Below, piece by piece: positions 44,409 through 53,493 of a stretch of 58,850 nucleotides of DNA. Made by a program: the position numbers and the translations under genes. How positions within the stretch are numbered: position 1 is the stretch's first letter; each line of letters begins with the position of its first letter. The notes below the pieces were generated by a model. The model was given only the letters and a program-made list of their open reading frames with translations, did not search any database and was not told the DNA's origin. Source of the stretch: Candidatus Poribacteria bacterium. Its GTDB lineage: Bacteria; Poribacteria; WGA-4E; WGA-3G. The stretch is from positions 77,961-136,810 of the forward strand of contig PYIY01000195.1 of the NCBI GenBank assembly GCA_003635195.1, read 5' to 3'.

Positions 44409-44590
44409 ATTTTTAGTAGTTATCAGCCCTCAGTACGGGTTTTCTACGAAAACCCTTTCAGTTGTCAGAGTTAAGAGTTATCAGTCGTCAGTTATCAATT
44501 ACAAAAAGGTTTTGTTAAAGGCACACCTCTTAACCCACAACTGATAACCGAAAGGATTTTTTCGGAAGAAAAAATCCGTACTGACAACTA
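44409..44590. repeat. Palindromic repeat cluster (GTTATCAGTCGTCAG class)
   Basis: Tandem and inverted copies of AGTTATCAGTCGTCAGTTA and AACTGATAACCG enclose two hairpins: GGGTTTT-CTAC-GAAAACCC and GGATTTTTTC-GGAA-GAAAAAATCC. No gene. This class recurs at several intergenic sites in the window. Confidence 0.7.
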
Positions 44591-47500
44591 TCACTGCGAT
44601 AAAGACTCGTAGTAGTTATCAACAAGCCGTCGATACTCAGGCGGAACATCCTCTTTGGCAACCTGTGTGAGTTGCTTTTTCTCCTGAAGCGTGTTGAGTC
44701 GTTCTTCAATTGCGGCTTCCAACTTCGTCAGGTCCCGAATAACGAATTCATAATTCGGAAACGGGTTTGAGCGATTTCCAGGTTGATAGTCCATGGTATC
44801 AAGGAGGCCGAGCCAGAGTTCGTTAATTTCTCGTCCGGATTCGCGACCACCGGTGCGCGCTTCTTGGTTATCGCCTTCGGCTTGCCCATCCTGTCCGGGT
44901 TGTTGTCCTTCCTGATCATTCTGTCCGGGTTGTTGTCCCGGTTGTTGCCCATCCTGTCGGTTTTGCATGGCTTGTTGTGCCTGTTGCATCTGTTCTTGGA
45001 TTTGCTGTTGCTGTTCAGCGAGTTGTTGCTGACGCTGTTGTTGTTCTTCCGTCTGTTCTTGCCCCTCCATCGCTTGAAGTTCGCGTTGGATGTCTTGCAT
45101 CTGTTGGCGTGCGCGTTGGAGTTGTTGGAGTGCGGTTTCGAGCTGTTCTTCTTCGGTATTCGCCATGTTGGCTTGTGCCTGTTGTAGATCTGCCTGTACT
45201 TGCCTTAGAGTCTCTACAACTTCTTGCTGATTTAATTCAGCGGCGCGGAAGCTACGCCATTGCAGGGCGCGCTGCGCGGTTGACATATCCCCAGCAGTCT
45301 GTTCTTCAGTAAGCCGCCTTGTCGCATCTCTCACATTTTGGGCTGCCTCTGGATTCTCTTCGGCGAGCTGTTCCGGCAGATTTTCGAGTGTATTTTCAAG
45401 TGCTCCGAGATCCCGCTGGAGTTCGCGCTGCTCGTTAGCAAGCTCAGTTGCTTTTCGGAAATCTTCGGGACGCATCTCCGACTGCTGCGAACGGTTTCTA
45501 AGTTCTTGTGTCTCCTGTTGGACTCCGGATTGTTCTTCTATCATCTCCTGCACCTGTTTTTCAGCATTGGCGAGCGCAGCATCGCTAAATTCCGATGCGA
45601 CCTTCTCCAACTGTTCAATGGCTTGCTCAAGCCTTTCCTCTGCTTTTTGCCCTTTGGCGGCACTGAGTTGCGGTTCCTGTTGTTGCATGCCTTGCGCGGC
45701 TTGCTGCATCTGTTCGCCAGCCTGTTGCATGGCCTGACCGGCTTGATCCAAACGTTGTCCTTGTTGGGAGCCTTGAGCATCCTGCTGCATCGTGCCGAGT
45801 TGCTCTGCCATTTGCTGTGCCTGTTGTGACAGCTGCCCTTGTTGTTGACTGTTCTCTTGCATCTCGCTCGGAGACGGTTCGCTTTCACGTCCTAACTGCT
45901 GGCTCTGTTGGCTTAGCTGCTGTTGCTCCGCCAACATCTGACGCGCTTGATCTAACATCTCTTGCGTCTGCTCCTGCATTTCCTGATCAAGTTCATTCTG
46001 CTGATTCTCAAGTTCGCTTTGCAGCTCCTCCATTTCGAGTTCAAGATTCTCAGCAAGTTGAGGGTTACTGTTCCGCATCTGCCTCAGTATCTTCGGAAGT
46101 TCGAGACTCACTTTTATGAGAAGCTCCAATGCCTCTTGTTCCAAAGGTATAGCTTCAGCGGGTTGCACAGCGTTCAGGCTATCGGCTGCTTCACGCATTT
46201 TTTCTATTGCATCTTCCAAGTTCATCAGAATCTCGGGCGTGACCGCCGATTCGCCTTGCATCGCCATGCTAAACTCATCTGCGAGTCTTTGCGTCTTATC
46301 GCGCAATTGAGATTGCTTTTCTCCGGTTTTCTTAACAGCATTCCGATATTCATCCGTAATTGATGCCGGTTTCGCGCTAATGTGTTTTGCTGTTTCTCGA
46401 ATAATCTGCTTCTGAGAGGCGAGTATTTCTAAAAGCGGATTGGGCATCGGGGGTCCCTGTTCTGCCTCGCTCTCTTGGAAATTTTCATTAAAGGGCCGGA
46501 TTTCAATGAAATAAATATCGCTACTGGCTTCACCGGGCCCCGTGTGCGTGTTATTATCGACAGCGTGTGCGTAGTAGGAGATAATATCCCCAGGTTCAAC
46601 ATCAAATTCCTCAAGATAGAATGTATAACTCCCCTCCGCGACGCGGCGTTGAACCGTATCAACAGCACCTGATTCTATAACAGCATCAGGCGTGGAGGTT
46701 TCCAAAGTTAACTCCTGTAGTTCGTCAGACCCGATGCGATACATAAGTTTTAGTTCTGCAACCCCGTAGTCGTCCGTTGCCTCAGCAATGATTTCCACCT
46801 CACCTAACTTTGTCGTTTTGATATCGCGTCCAGGTTCCTTGATCACAATTTCCGGTATTGCGTCTGGAATAGCTTTTATAGTGTATTCAATGGGTATCTC
46901 GTTATTGAAGCCGTCAATACCGAGAAGTTCGACAGTATACGTCCCATCTGCAATAACATCTACGGTTGTTGTAAGGATATTTCCATCGGAGATAACCATC
47001 TGGGTTGAAGCAGGCTCCTGAGTCTCGTCCGATTCTTTCTGCTTAACATCTCTCCTCAGGGTGAATGTTGCGGTTTGGATGGCTTTATTGGTCGTGAGTC
47101 TTATTTCTGCCTGTGTCCCGACGACTGCTTGAATATCACCTGTACCTGTTTGCACGACGGGTTTAAGACCTGTGTATTCTGGATAAGTGTAAGCGACAGA
47201 AATTTCGGTTACCTTCGGCATCTCAAATACTTCAACAGTATAGCGTTCGGAAGTCGTCTCGTTCGCTATGACATAGTATTCAATATCTGCGTCAATGTTA
47301 AAAATTTCATAAGCGAACCCACGTTTATCGTCTGGGTTTTGCAACATATTAACCTGTTGTTGGGTTGTTTGCGTTTCGGAGGGATCGGTTTCTTGCTGCT
47401 CAATATTTTCGTAGGTCAAAACAACCTTATCAGTAGATTTTCCGGTGACAGTGACGTGAATAGGTAGGCTTTTGCCGCGAAGGATGCGTACATTTCCTGG

Positions 47501-48103
47501 TTCAACAGTTACCTTCGTTGTCAAAACCGGTTCGGTTTTCTCCCAAGGGACCAGCACGCGGAGGAGGCTGGTATGGAGTTCTGTCGGAAACAGAAGGGCA
47601 AGTACACAGCAGCCAACAACAACTAAAGCAGCAATGCCAGCATGTTTACGGGTACGGCTATGATCGACGGTTGCTTTGAAATCAATACTTTCCACCCGCT
47701 GCGTGGTATCTTCAAGCAGTCGTTGGAGCATGTGTGCTTCAATCGGATCCGTTGACTCGCGATTGCCGAATTCAATCGCACTTACCAATCTATCTTCAAG
47801 GTCAGGGTGGTTTTGCTCAACATTGAGTGCGACATCACGGAGGGTAAGTGCTGCTCGGAGGGGTTGAACGAGATACTTATAAAGCAAATAAGCTGTCACA
47901 CCGACACCGCCTGTTAGTAAAGCGATTCGCACAAAACTTGGCAGGGGCATTAGCCAATCAACGATAGCTTCACCCACGAATACAGCAATTATGCCTGTCA
48001 GGACGATAGCGAAGCCTGCCCAGAAAATACTACGTTTCCACACGCGCCGTGCATCCAAAATTCTCGTTTGTAATTCTGCATAACCTTCTCTTGTATTCAT
48101 CAT
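44591..48103 (-). CDS. DUF4175 family membrane protein, glutamine-rich
   Basis: 1170 residues. Two or three N-terminal helices (IFWAGFAIVLTGIIAVFVGEAI; FVRIALLTGGVGVTAYLLY) and one near residue 160 anchor a large extracytoplasmic region. That region has Ig-like beta domains (residues about 190-540) and a 500-residue coiled coil very rich in Gln, Glu, Ala and Met. The domain order fits DUF4175. Family function is not established; neighbours elsewhere include VWA and MoxR proteins, and a BatA-type VWA protein lies 9 kb away here. GGAGG precedes the start. Confidence 0.85.
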   Translation of the reverse strand: MMNTREGYAELQTRILDARRVWKRSIFWAGFAIVLTGIIAVFVGEAIVDWLMPLPSFVRIALLTGGVGVTAYLLYKYLVQPLRAALTLRDVALNVEQNHPDLEDRLVSAIEFGNRESTDPIEAHMLQRLLEDTTQRVESIDFKATVDHSRTRKHAGIAALVVVGCCVLALLFPTELHTSLLRVLVPWEKTEPVLTTKVTVEPGNVRILRGKSLPIHVTVTGKSTDKVVLTYENIEQQETDPSETQTTQQQVNMLQNPDDKRGFAYEIFNIDADIEYYVIANETTSERYTVEVFEMPKVTEISVAYTYPEYTGLKPVVQTGTGDIQAVVGTQAEIRLTTNKAIQTATFTLRRDVKQKESDETQEPASTQMVISDGNILTTTVDVIADGTYTVELLGIDGFNNEIPIEYTIKAIPDAIPEIVIKEPGRDIKTTKLGEVEIIAEATDDYGVAELKLMYRIGSDELQELTLETSTPDAVIESGAVDTVQRRVAEGSYTFYLEEFDVEPGDIISYYAHAVDNNTHTGPGEASSDIYFIEIRPFNENFQESEAEQGPPMPNPLLEILASQKQIIRETAKHISAKPASITDEYRNAVKKTGEKQSQLRDKTQRLADEFSMAMQGESAVTPEILMNLEDAIEKMREAADSLNAVQPAEAIPLEQEALELLIKVSLELPKILRQMRNSNPQLAENLELEMEELQSELENQQNELDQEMQEQTQEMLDQARQMLAEQQQLSQQSQQLGRESEPSPSEMQENSQQQGQLSQQAQQMAEQLGTMQQDAQGSQQGQRLDQAGQAMQQAGEQMQQAAQGMQQQEPQLSAAKGQKAEERLEQAIEQLEKVASEFSDAALANAEKQVQEMIEEQSGVQQETQELRNRSQQSEMRPEDFRKATELANEQRELQRDLGALENTLENLPEQLAEENPEAAQNVRDATRRLTEEQTAGDMSTAQRALQWRSFRAAELNQQEVVETLRQVQADLQQAQANMANTEEEQLETALQQLQRARQQMQDIQRELQAMEGQEQTEEQQQRQQQLAEQQQQIQEQMQQAQQAMQNRQDGQQPGQQPGQNDQEGQQPGQDGQAEGDNQEARTGGRESGREINELWLGLLDTMDYQPGNRSNPFPNYEFVIRDLTKLEAAIEERLNTLQEKKQLTQVAKEDVPPEYRRLVDNYYESLSQ

Positions 48104-48170
48104 TTTCCTCCACCAACATTATCCATGATCCATCAGATTCTACTACCGATTCTCTTTTGTCTATGTGCTC

Positions 48171-48857
48171 CTAAGAGGCAGATGAAACTTGGAATATAAC
48201 ATCAATGCCGACTCTTAAGAACCAAATGATTACAGCCGTAAGACACGCCTTGGTTTTACTGACTTCCGCGAGTGTAGAAACCGCTACAGTTAGAACAAAG
48301 ACATTCCATATACCCAAGATGTCCACAAAACTCAAAAACATCAGAAGATAGAGGTTTTCGACAAATGGCACTAACATGTGGATTCCGGGAATAATTCTTA
48401 TATCAACAACCGTCTCAATATCCTCAAGGCGTCTAAAGACTGGAAGGAATGCGATATTGATAAAAAATACCAGCGGATTAATCAAGATCGTATGCCACCA
48501 AGCCGCGAAGATGTGTTTAAATTTGAGTCCCTCATTTACCTTGAAAACTCGCGATACCACAGTGAGTACAATACTGAATCCAACAGCACAGAGAACGCCA
48601 AGAACAATCCCACTCACCGCAACAAACACCATAGATGCCGTTTTGGTAGATCCAAATAACTCAATACGGGCTAAACTACCAACATACTGTGGATTAAGGA
48701 ACCTCTGTGTAAACGGGAAAACTACCCATGCCAATACTACGACAAGAAAGCAGAAAACAAAGAATGCGATGCCCCACTGTGGTTTAGATTTCAGTCGCGT
48801 GAACGTGGCTTTCGGGTTCACAATGAGATCAATGAGATTTTGCCAACTCTCTCTCAT
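48171..48857 (-). CDS. Yip1-family integral membrane protein
   Basis: 228 residues with five helices. The N-terminus SWQNLIDLIVNPKATFTRLKSKPQW is the typical amphipathic opening of bacterial Yip1-domain proteins, followed by helices with GIVLGVLCAVGFSIVLTVV and AAWWHTILINPLVFF. The role of these proteins is not well defined. It lies 67 bp upstream of the DUF4175 gene on the same strand and may be in its operon. Confidence 0.82.
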   Translation of the reverse strand: MRESWQNLIDLIVNPKATFTRLKSKPQWGIAFFVFCFLVVVLAWVVFPFTQRFLNPQYVGSLARIELFGSTKTASMVFVAVSGIVLGVLCAVGFSIVLTVVSRVFKVNEGLKFKHIFAAWWHTILINPLVFFINIAFLPVFRRLEDIETVVDIRIIPGIHMLVPFVENLYLLMFLSFVDILGIWNVFVLTVAVSTLAEVSKTKACLTAVIIWFLRVGIDVIFQVSSAS

Positions 48858-49038
48858 AATAGTTATTTTTAAGCCACCAAAGCGTTGGAGTATCTACCCG
48901 CGTGCCATCTAACACTATAAACATATATAGCAAACATTCCAATCGGCGTTGCGTACCAGTTATTCTTTAGGACAAAGTGTACCGAATAGAGTTCGGTTGA
49001 AAGAGGATCTGTGTCCAATCAAGTAGAGTAGGTGCCTA

Positions 49039-50175
49039 TCATTGGCTTTTTTCTGTCTCTAACTGCGTCTTCTGCCAACCGTAATCAACAGCCCCGTTAT
49101 AGAATTTGTCTGGATGCTCGACTGCCCAAATTTGCTTATGGATAATCCAATTTTGCGGGTCTAACGCGAGTGCCTTTCGCCATTCCGCTATCGCTTCCTC
49201 CTTTTTACCACTTTCCAGCAAGACAAGACCGAGTTGAAAACGCGCAGCTGCTTCAGCATTCGTTTTTACAACTGTCTTGCTTGATGGTTTTATCTCGCGA
49301 AGCAGTATCGCATTGTAGTCAGGATCCGACAGCCACTTTTCGAGTATGGTAAGGTGCTGTTGATTTTTAACATTAACGTTAAAAGGTGCTTTCACCAACC
49401 GTCCAGCCTCGTCAATCATGACACCATAAGGAATCGCTTTGAGATTATAACCGGTGCCGAATATATTCTGTGAATCAACGAGTGTAACAAAATCGGCCTT
49501 CGCAGCATCATGCCAAGGACGTACGACAGGTGCGCCCTGCGCGTCAAGTGCGATTGAGACCAAGTTCAACTTTTCTCTGTGTTTAGCGTAAAATTTCTGC
49601 CAGCCCGGCAGTTGTTCACGGCAGCCTCACCATGAACCCCAAACATAGAGAAATGTCTTTTTCCCGCGGAACTCCTTTAAATGTCTTGGGTTACCCTCTA
49701 AATCAGGGAGTGTGAATTCGGAAGCGAGGCGTGTCGGTTGGATAACCTCCAGCGTATTGGCTGATGCTTTGTAAATTTCAAAGCCGAAAGTTTTGGCGAG
49801 GTGCGCCGGTTGCACATAAGTTACACCATCAATATCCACAACCCCCTCTTCGCTATTCTGGAACTGGAGCGGTACACACAGTTCTGATGCCACACCGCCG
49901 CAAAGTACCACCATCTTCGCCCCTTTCGGGTATTCTATCTTCAATCCGAGTTGTTCGGCGAACGGTTCCAAAGGCACCAGCCATGCTCCATCTTTGAAAA
50001 TAGGGAGCTTGGTAAATTCGATACGTTGTGCGTCTACTGAAACTTGAAAATCGCCCTTTTTCATACCATCCTCTCCAGTGAATCCGATTTGCGCACCCAT
50101 CATAAAGAATAATATAACCAATATCAAGCGTCTTATTATAGAACTGATAAAGCGAAGTTTGTGAGTAATAATCAT
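49039..50175 (-). CDS. Selenocysteine-containing TlpA/thioredoxin-like protein with TPR tail
   Basis: An in-frame TGA (49627-49629) read as Sec gives one 378-residue protein. An N-terminal helix (residues 14-31) anchors or exports it. A copper amine oxidase N-like domain (about 40-145) precedes a TlpA-like domain with FTLPDLEGNPRHLKEFRGK and FLYVWGSW-U183-G-C185-REQLPGW. Most TlpA proteins have W-C-x-x-C; here Sec replaces the first Cys and the loop is one residue shorter. The rest of the fold (IPYGVMIDEAGRLV) and one TPR (about 300-345) follow in frame. It overlaps the cytochrome gene by ATGA, suggesting an envelope redox role. Confidence 0.88.
49597..49626 (-). promoter_or_regulatory. Candidate bacterial SECIS hairpin after UGA
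   Basis: On the minus strand, CTGCC (49611-49607) pairs with GGCAG (49601-49597) around a 5-nt loop GGGCT. The loop starts 20 nt after the UGA. The loop GGGCU resembles the GGUCU loop of the E. coli fdhF SECIS. Confidence 0.7.
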
Positions 50176-50603
50176 CTCGTTTTTTTCTTCCTATGCTGCG
50201 CATCGTAAATAAGGAATTCAATTATCTTCTCAGCAGTTTTCGGCGTAAGCCCTGACCCCGGCTTCCGCATCATTTTATAGACATACTTTCGCCACTCTTC
50301 TGGCGCGAAAGTAGAGTTAATAGGGCGTGCAACCGTATGGCATCGACTACATTTGTTGGTAAAGAGTTCGTAAACCTCCTGCATCTTTACAGGATAGTCC
50401 GTAACATCAATAAAGTTAGGTCCCTTATCCGCTGGATAGGTTTTTGGGATTGTGCGCTGCGCGCGTAAGGCATAGATCATTCCAATTCCAACGAGGATGA
50501 TTACACCCAAGACAGTACCCCAGACAATAGCCTTTTGCATGTTCACATCAAGTTTGCGCGATTGATCCTTTTTTTCGATAGGCGTAACTCCAGTGAAACC
50601 CAC
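50172..50603 (-). CDS. Membrane-anchored c-type cytochrome, single haem
   Basis: 143 residues from a GTG at 50603; an ATG at 50540 would give 122 residues, and neither has a strong ribosome site. One N-terminal helix (AIVWGTVLGVIILVGIGMIY) precedes a periplasmic domain with the haem motif CSRCH (NKCSRCHTVARP) and a later Met in KMMRKPGSG as possible axial ligand. The stop overlaps the start of the Sec thioredoxin-like gene (ATGA), so the two are coupled. It probably passes electrons in the envelope. Confidence 0.82.
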   Translation of the reverse strand: MGFTGVTPIEKKDQSRKLDVNMQKAIVWGTVLGVIILVGIGMIYALRAQRTIPKTYPADKGPNFIDVTDYPVKMQEVYELFTNKCSRCHTVARPINSTFAPEEWRKYVYKMMRKPGSGLTPKTAEKIIEFLIYDAQHRKKKTR

Positions 50604-50624
50604 AATCAGTTTTAGAGACCGCTG

Positions 50625-52475
50625 TTATCGCGCGATAATATCTTTCACCTTCTGGACAATAGCATCCGCACTAATACCGTGATATTCCAAGAGTTCTTCG
50701 GGTTTTCCAGAACGCGGCACTCCTGTGACGGCAAGTTTGTGGACGTAAATATCTTCAGTTGCGACAGCATCAAGTACGGCATCCCCTAAACCGCCTTCAG
50801 GGTAATGGTCCTCAACAGTGATTAAAGTGTTATTTGTCTCGGTTGCCGCCGTTTTTAGTGCTTCCGCGTCAACGGGTTTGATGGAATAGAGGTCGATAAC
50901 ACGAATAGCGATACCTTCCGCTTGAAGTGTCTCGTATGCCTTCAACGCCTCATGAATGGTAACACCTGCGGCAACAACAGTTACTTTATCTTCATTGCTT
51001 TGTTGAACGATCTTAGACCCACCGATGGAGAAACTTTCATCGGCATCATAGAGAATAGGCGTTTTTGGACGCGAGGTGCGAAGGTAAACGATCCCTTGAT
51101 GGGAAGCAGCCTCGGCGACAAGCCGTTCAGCACTGACAGCATCGCTTGGATAGAGGACAACTGCCTCTGGAATTGCCCGGAACATCGCTATGTCTTCTAA
51201 TCCCATTTGTGAGGGACCGTCTTCTCCGATAGAAACACCACAATGTGAACCGGCATATTTAATATTTGCTTGCGAAATCGCAGACATCCGAATCTGATCG
51301 TAGGCACGGGATAAAAAAGCAGCAAAGGTGGAAACAAAAGGGATCTTCCCGCGCTTGGCTAAACCGATGCCTGCGCCTACCAAGTTTTGCTCTGCGATGA
51401 ACATCTCAAAGTAGCGGTTCGGATGAAGTTCCATAAACTGTTCAGCATAGGTAGAGTTTTTTGTATCACCGTCTAAGGCGACAACATTCGGGTTCACACC
51501 GCCGAGTTTAGCGAGCCCTACGCCATATCCACTCCGTGTTGCGACATCTTCACCAGACGGATAGTCGGGCGGATCACATTTGGTATCGGTATCAAGATAA
51601 TCCTCCGTATTGACAGCATCAGGGGATTCAATCTGAATAGGAACATCTACATTTAAGGGCCCGAGTTCGGCTAACGCTTTATCAAGTTCCTCACCTTTGG
51701 CAACAGCCTTCCCGTGCCAGTTGTCCGCGTCTTCAAGGAATGAAACACCCTTCCCTTTAAACGTCTTAGCGACTATCATCGTCGGTTTATCGGTCGAAGC
51801 TTTGGCTTGCGCGAGAGCAGGTAAGATTTCATCAAAATCATGACCATCAATCCCGATGGTTTGCCATCCGAATGCCTCAAAACGTCGACAATAGGTGTCA
51901 ACATCAAAGGCGTACATAGTGCGTTGACTCTGCCCAAGTGCGTTGACATCCACAATTCCAATCAGGTTATTAAGTTGGTAGTGCGATGCCAAAGCGGCGG
52001 CTTCCCAGACCGCACCTTCAGCAGTCTCACCATCGCCGAGAAGAACGTAGACGCGGTAATCAGATTTGTCTAAGTATTTGCCGTTGAGCGCCATCCCGAG
52101 TCCGAGCGATAAACCTTGCCCAAGGGATCCGGTTGCTACTTCTGTCCATTCAAATCGAGGCGTAGGGTGCCCCTCCAAGATGCTGTCGATTTGTCGTAGC
52201 GTCCGGAGTTTCTCGGTCGGAATGATCCCCACCTCGGCATACGCAGCATAGAGTAGCGGTGCGGCATGTCCTTTGGATAAGATGAACCTATCGTTGTTAG
52301 GGTTCTGCGCGTCGTTACCGTCATAACGCATCGCGTGGAAAAAGAGAGCAGAGACGATATCCGCAGCCGAAAGACATGTGGTTGGATGTCCAGACCCTGC
52401 CTCCGAAGTGGAGATTATGGAATGAATACGTAAGTTCGTTGCTTTTTGTTTGAGAATGTTTTTCAAGGTTTCCAC
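50625..52475 (-). CDS. tkt: Transketolase, full-length
   Basis: 616 residues, the shorter type that joins N- and C-halves in one chain. The thiamine pyrophosphate motif is GDGETAEGAVWEAAALASHYQLNNLIGIVDVN (first and last parts), with SEAGSGHPTTCLSAAD and LSKGHAAPLLYAAYAE at the N-terminus and the C-half starting YGVGLAKLGGVNPNVVALDGD. It transfers two-carbon ketol units in the pentose phosphate pathway. It is 21 bp upstream of the cytochrome gene and may lie in the same transcript. Confidence 0.95.
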   Translation of the reverse strand: METLKNILKQKATNLRIHSIISTSEAGSGHPTTCLSAADIVSALFFHAMRYDGNDAQNPNNDRFILSKGHAAPLLYAAYAEVGIIPTEKLRTLRQIDSILEGHPTPRFEWTEVATGSLGQGLSLGLGMALNGKYLDKSDYRVYVLLGDGETAEGAVWEAAALASHYQLNNLIGIVDVNALGQSQRTMYAFDVDTYCRRFEAFGWQTIGIDGHDFDEILPALAQAKASTDKPTMIVAKTFKGKGVSFLEDADNWHGKAVAKGEELDKALAELGPLNVDVPIQIESPDAVNTEDYLDTDTKCDPPDYPSGEDVATRSGYGVGLAKLGGVNPNVVALDGDTKNSTYAEQFMELHPNRYFEMFIAEQNLVGAGIGLAKRGKIPFVSTFAAFLSRAYDQIRMSAISQANIKYAGSHCGVSIGEDGPSQMGLEDIAMFRAIPEAVVLYPSDAVSAERLVAEAASHQGIVYLRTSRPKTPILYDADESFSIGGSKIVQQSNEDKVTVVAAGVTIHEALKAYETLQAEGIAIRVIDLYSIKPVDAEALKTAATETNNTLITVEDHYPEGGLGDAVLDAVATEDIYVHKLAVTGVPRSGKPEELLEYHGISADAIVQKVKDIIAR

Positions 52476-52554
52476 AAATTCGCCAATCCCTTTCTAAATA
52501 TAAGTTTTCCTTTAGCAATATAGAATCGCATCAGTGTGTCTAAGTACCCGATGT

Positions 52555-53274
52555 TTAAGAGTTTTTCGCGTTCAATTGATCCGCTCTTCGCTGCGCAGCT
52601 AATGAGAGATAATGTCCTTGGCAGGTTTTGACCAGATCCTGAAACGTCCCAATAGCTTGGGGCATGTCCTGTAACTTGATGTACGCTTCTGCTTGCCAGT
52701 ATTTCGATTTTGCGACGATTTCGTTGTCATCTGTAAGACTATCCTCGGTGCTTTCTTCGTATTCAATAGCCTCGTTAAATTTTTCGATTGCCCGTTGATA
52801 ATCTTTCTCTTCATGGTAGGCTGTCCTTGCGTCTCTATAGGCAGAGTTCCCCTGTTCCTTGGGTCGGAAAAGTTCAACTGCCGGTTCTGTCGGAACCAGT
52901 TCAAGTGGAGGCAGCTCTACTTCTAAATCATCCTCGTCTTCGTCAGGTAGTGCGTCTACTGGCTGTACAAGTGGTTGTTCATCAGCATTAGCCTTAGCAT
53001 CCGCATCCGCGTCATCATCTTCTTCGGTATCATCCGCCTCGGTATCATCTTCATCCGTATCGTCTTCATCATCCTCGTCATCGTCCATCACTGCGCCTGC
53101 CGTTGCTTGACGAAAAGCCTGAGAGAGCGCGGTATTGGGATCATCGTCATCGTCTTCCTCCAGAAATGCCTCCTCTGGTTCTTCATCAAAATCATCGGTT
53201 TCGTTAAAATCATCTGCTTCATCAAAATCATCGGTTTCGTCAAAGTCATCTGCTTCGTCATAACTAAACGTCAT
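52555..53274 (-). CDS. Acidic repeat protein with C-terminal TPR-like region
   Basis: 239 residues from the ATG at 53274, which has CGGAGG upstream; a longer frame to 53475 has none. The first 35 residues repeat a hexamer of the type D-[DE]-F-[DN]-E-[AT] (DEADDFDETDDFDEADDF). Acidic runs rich in D, E and T follow to about residue 120. The last 90 residues have a TPR-like pattern (AYRDARTAYHEEKDYQRAIEKFNEA). It may be a scaffold for a basic partner. Cytoplasmic by appearance. Confidence 0.65.
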   Translation of the reverse strand: MTFSYDEADDFDETDDFDEADDFNETDDFDEEPEEAFLEEDDDDDPNTALSQAFRQATAGAVMDDDEDDEDDTDEDDTEADDTEEDDDADADAKANADEQPLVQPVDALPDEDEDDLEVELPPLELVPTEPAVELFRPKEQGNSAYRDARTAYHEEKDYQRAIEKFNEAIEYEESTEDSLTDDNEIVAKSKYWQAEAYIKLQDMPQAIGTFQDLVKTCQGHYLSLAAQRRADQLNAKNS

Positions 53275-53493
53275 TTGTTCCTCCGTTTTCTGTTTTTTAT
53301 ATCGCTGTGTGCTTGGGCACCAACCCTTTGCTTCTACTATCGGATATATGCTGTAGAACACGGGTTTAACGGCATTCCATGGCGAGCGTGTATGGGCGGG
53401 TATGGTGTCCCGCCCTTTAGCTAATTTTGAAAGTCGGTACACAGTGCTACTTGTCAATAGAGTTGCAAGCGACACGCGAATATTTAAAGATTT

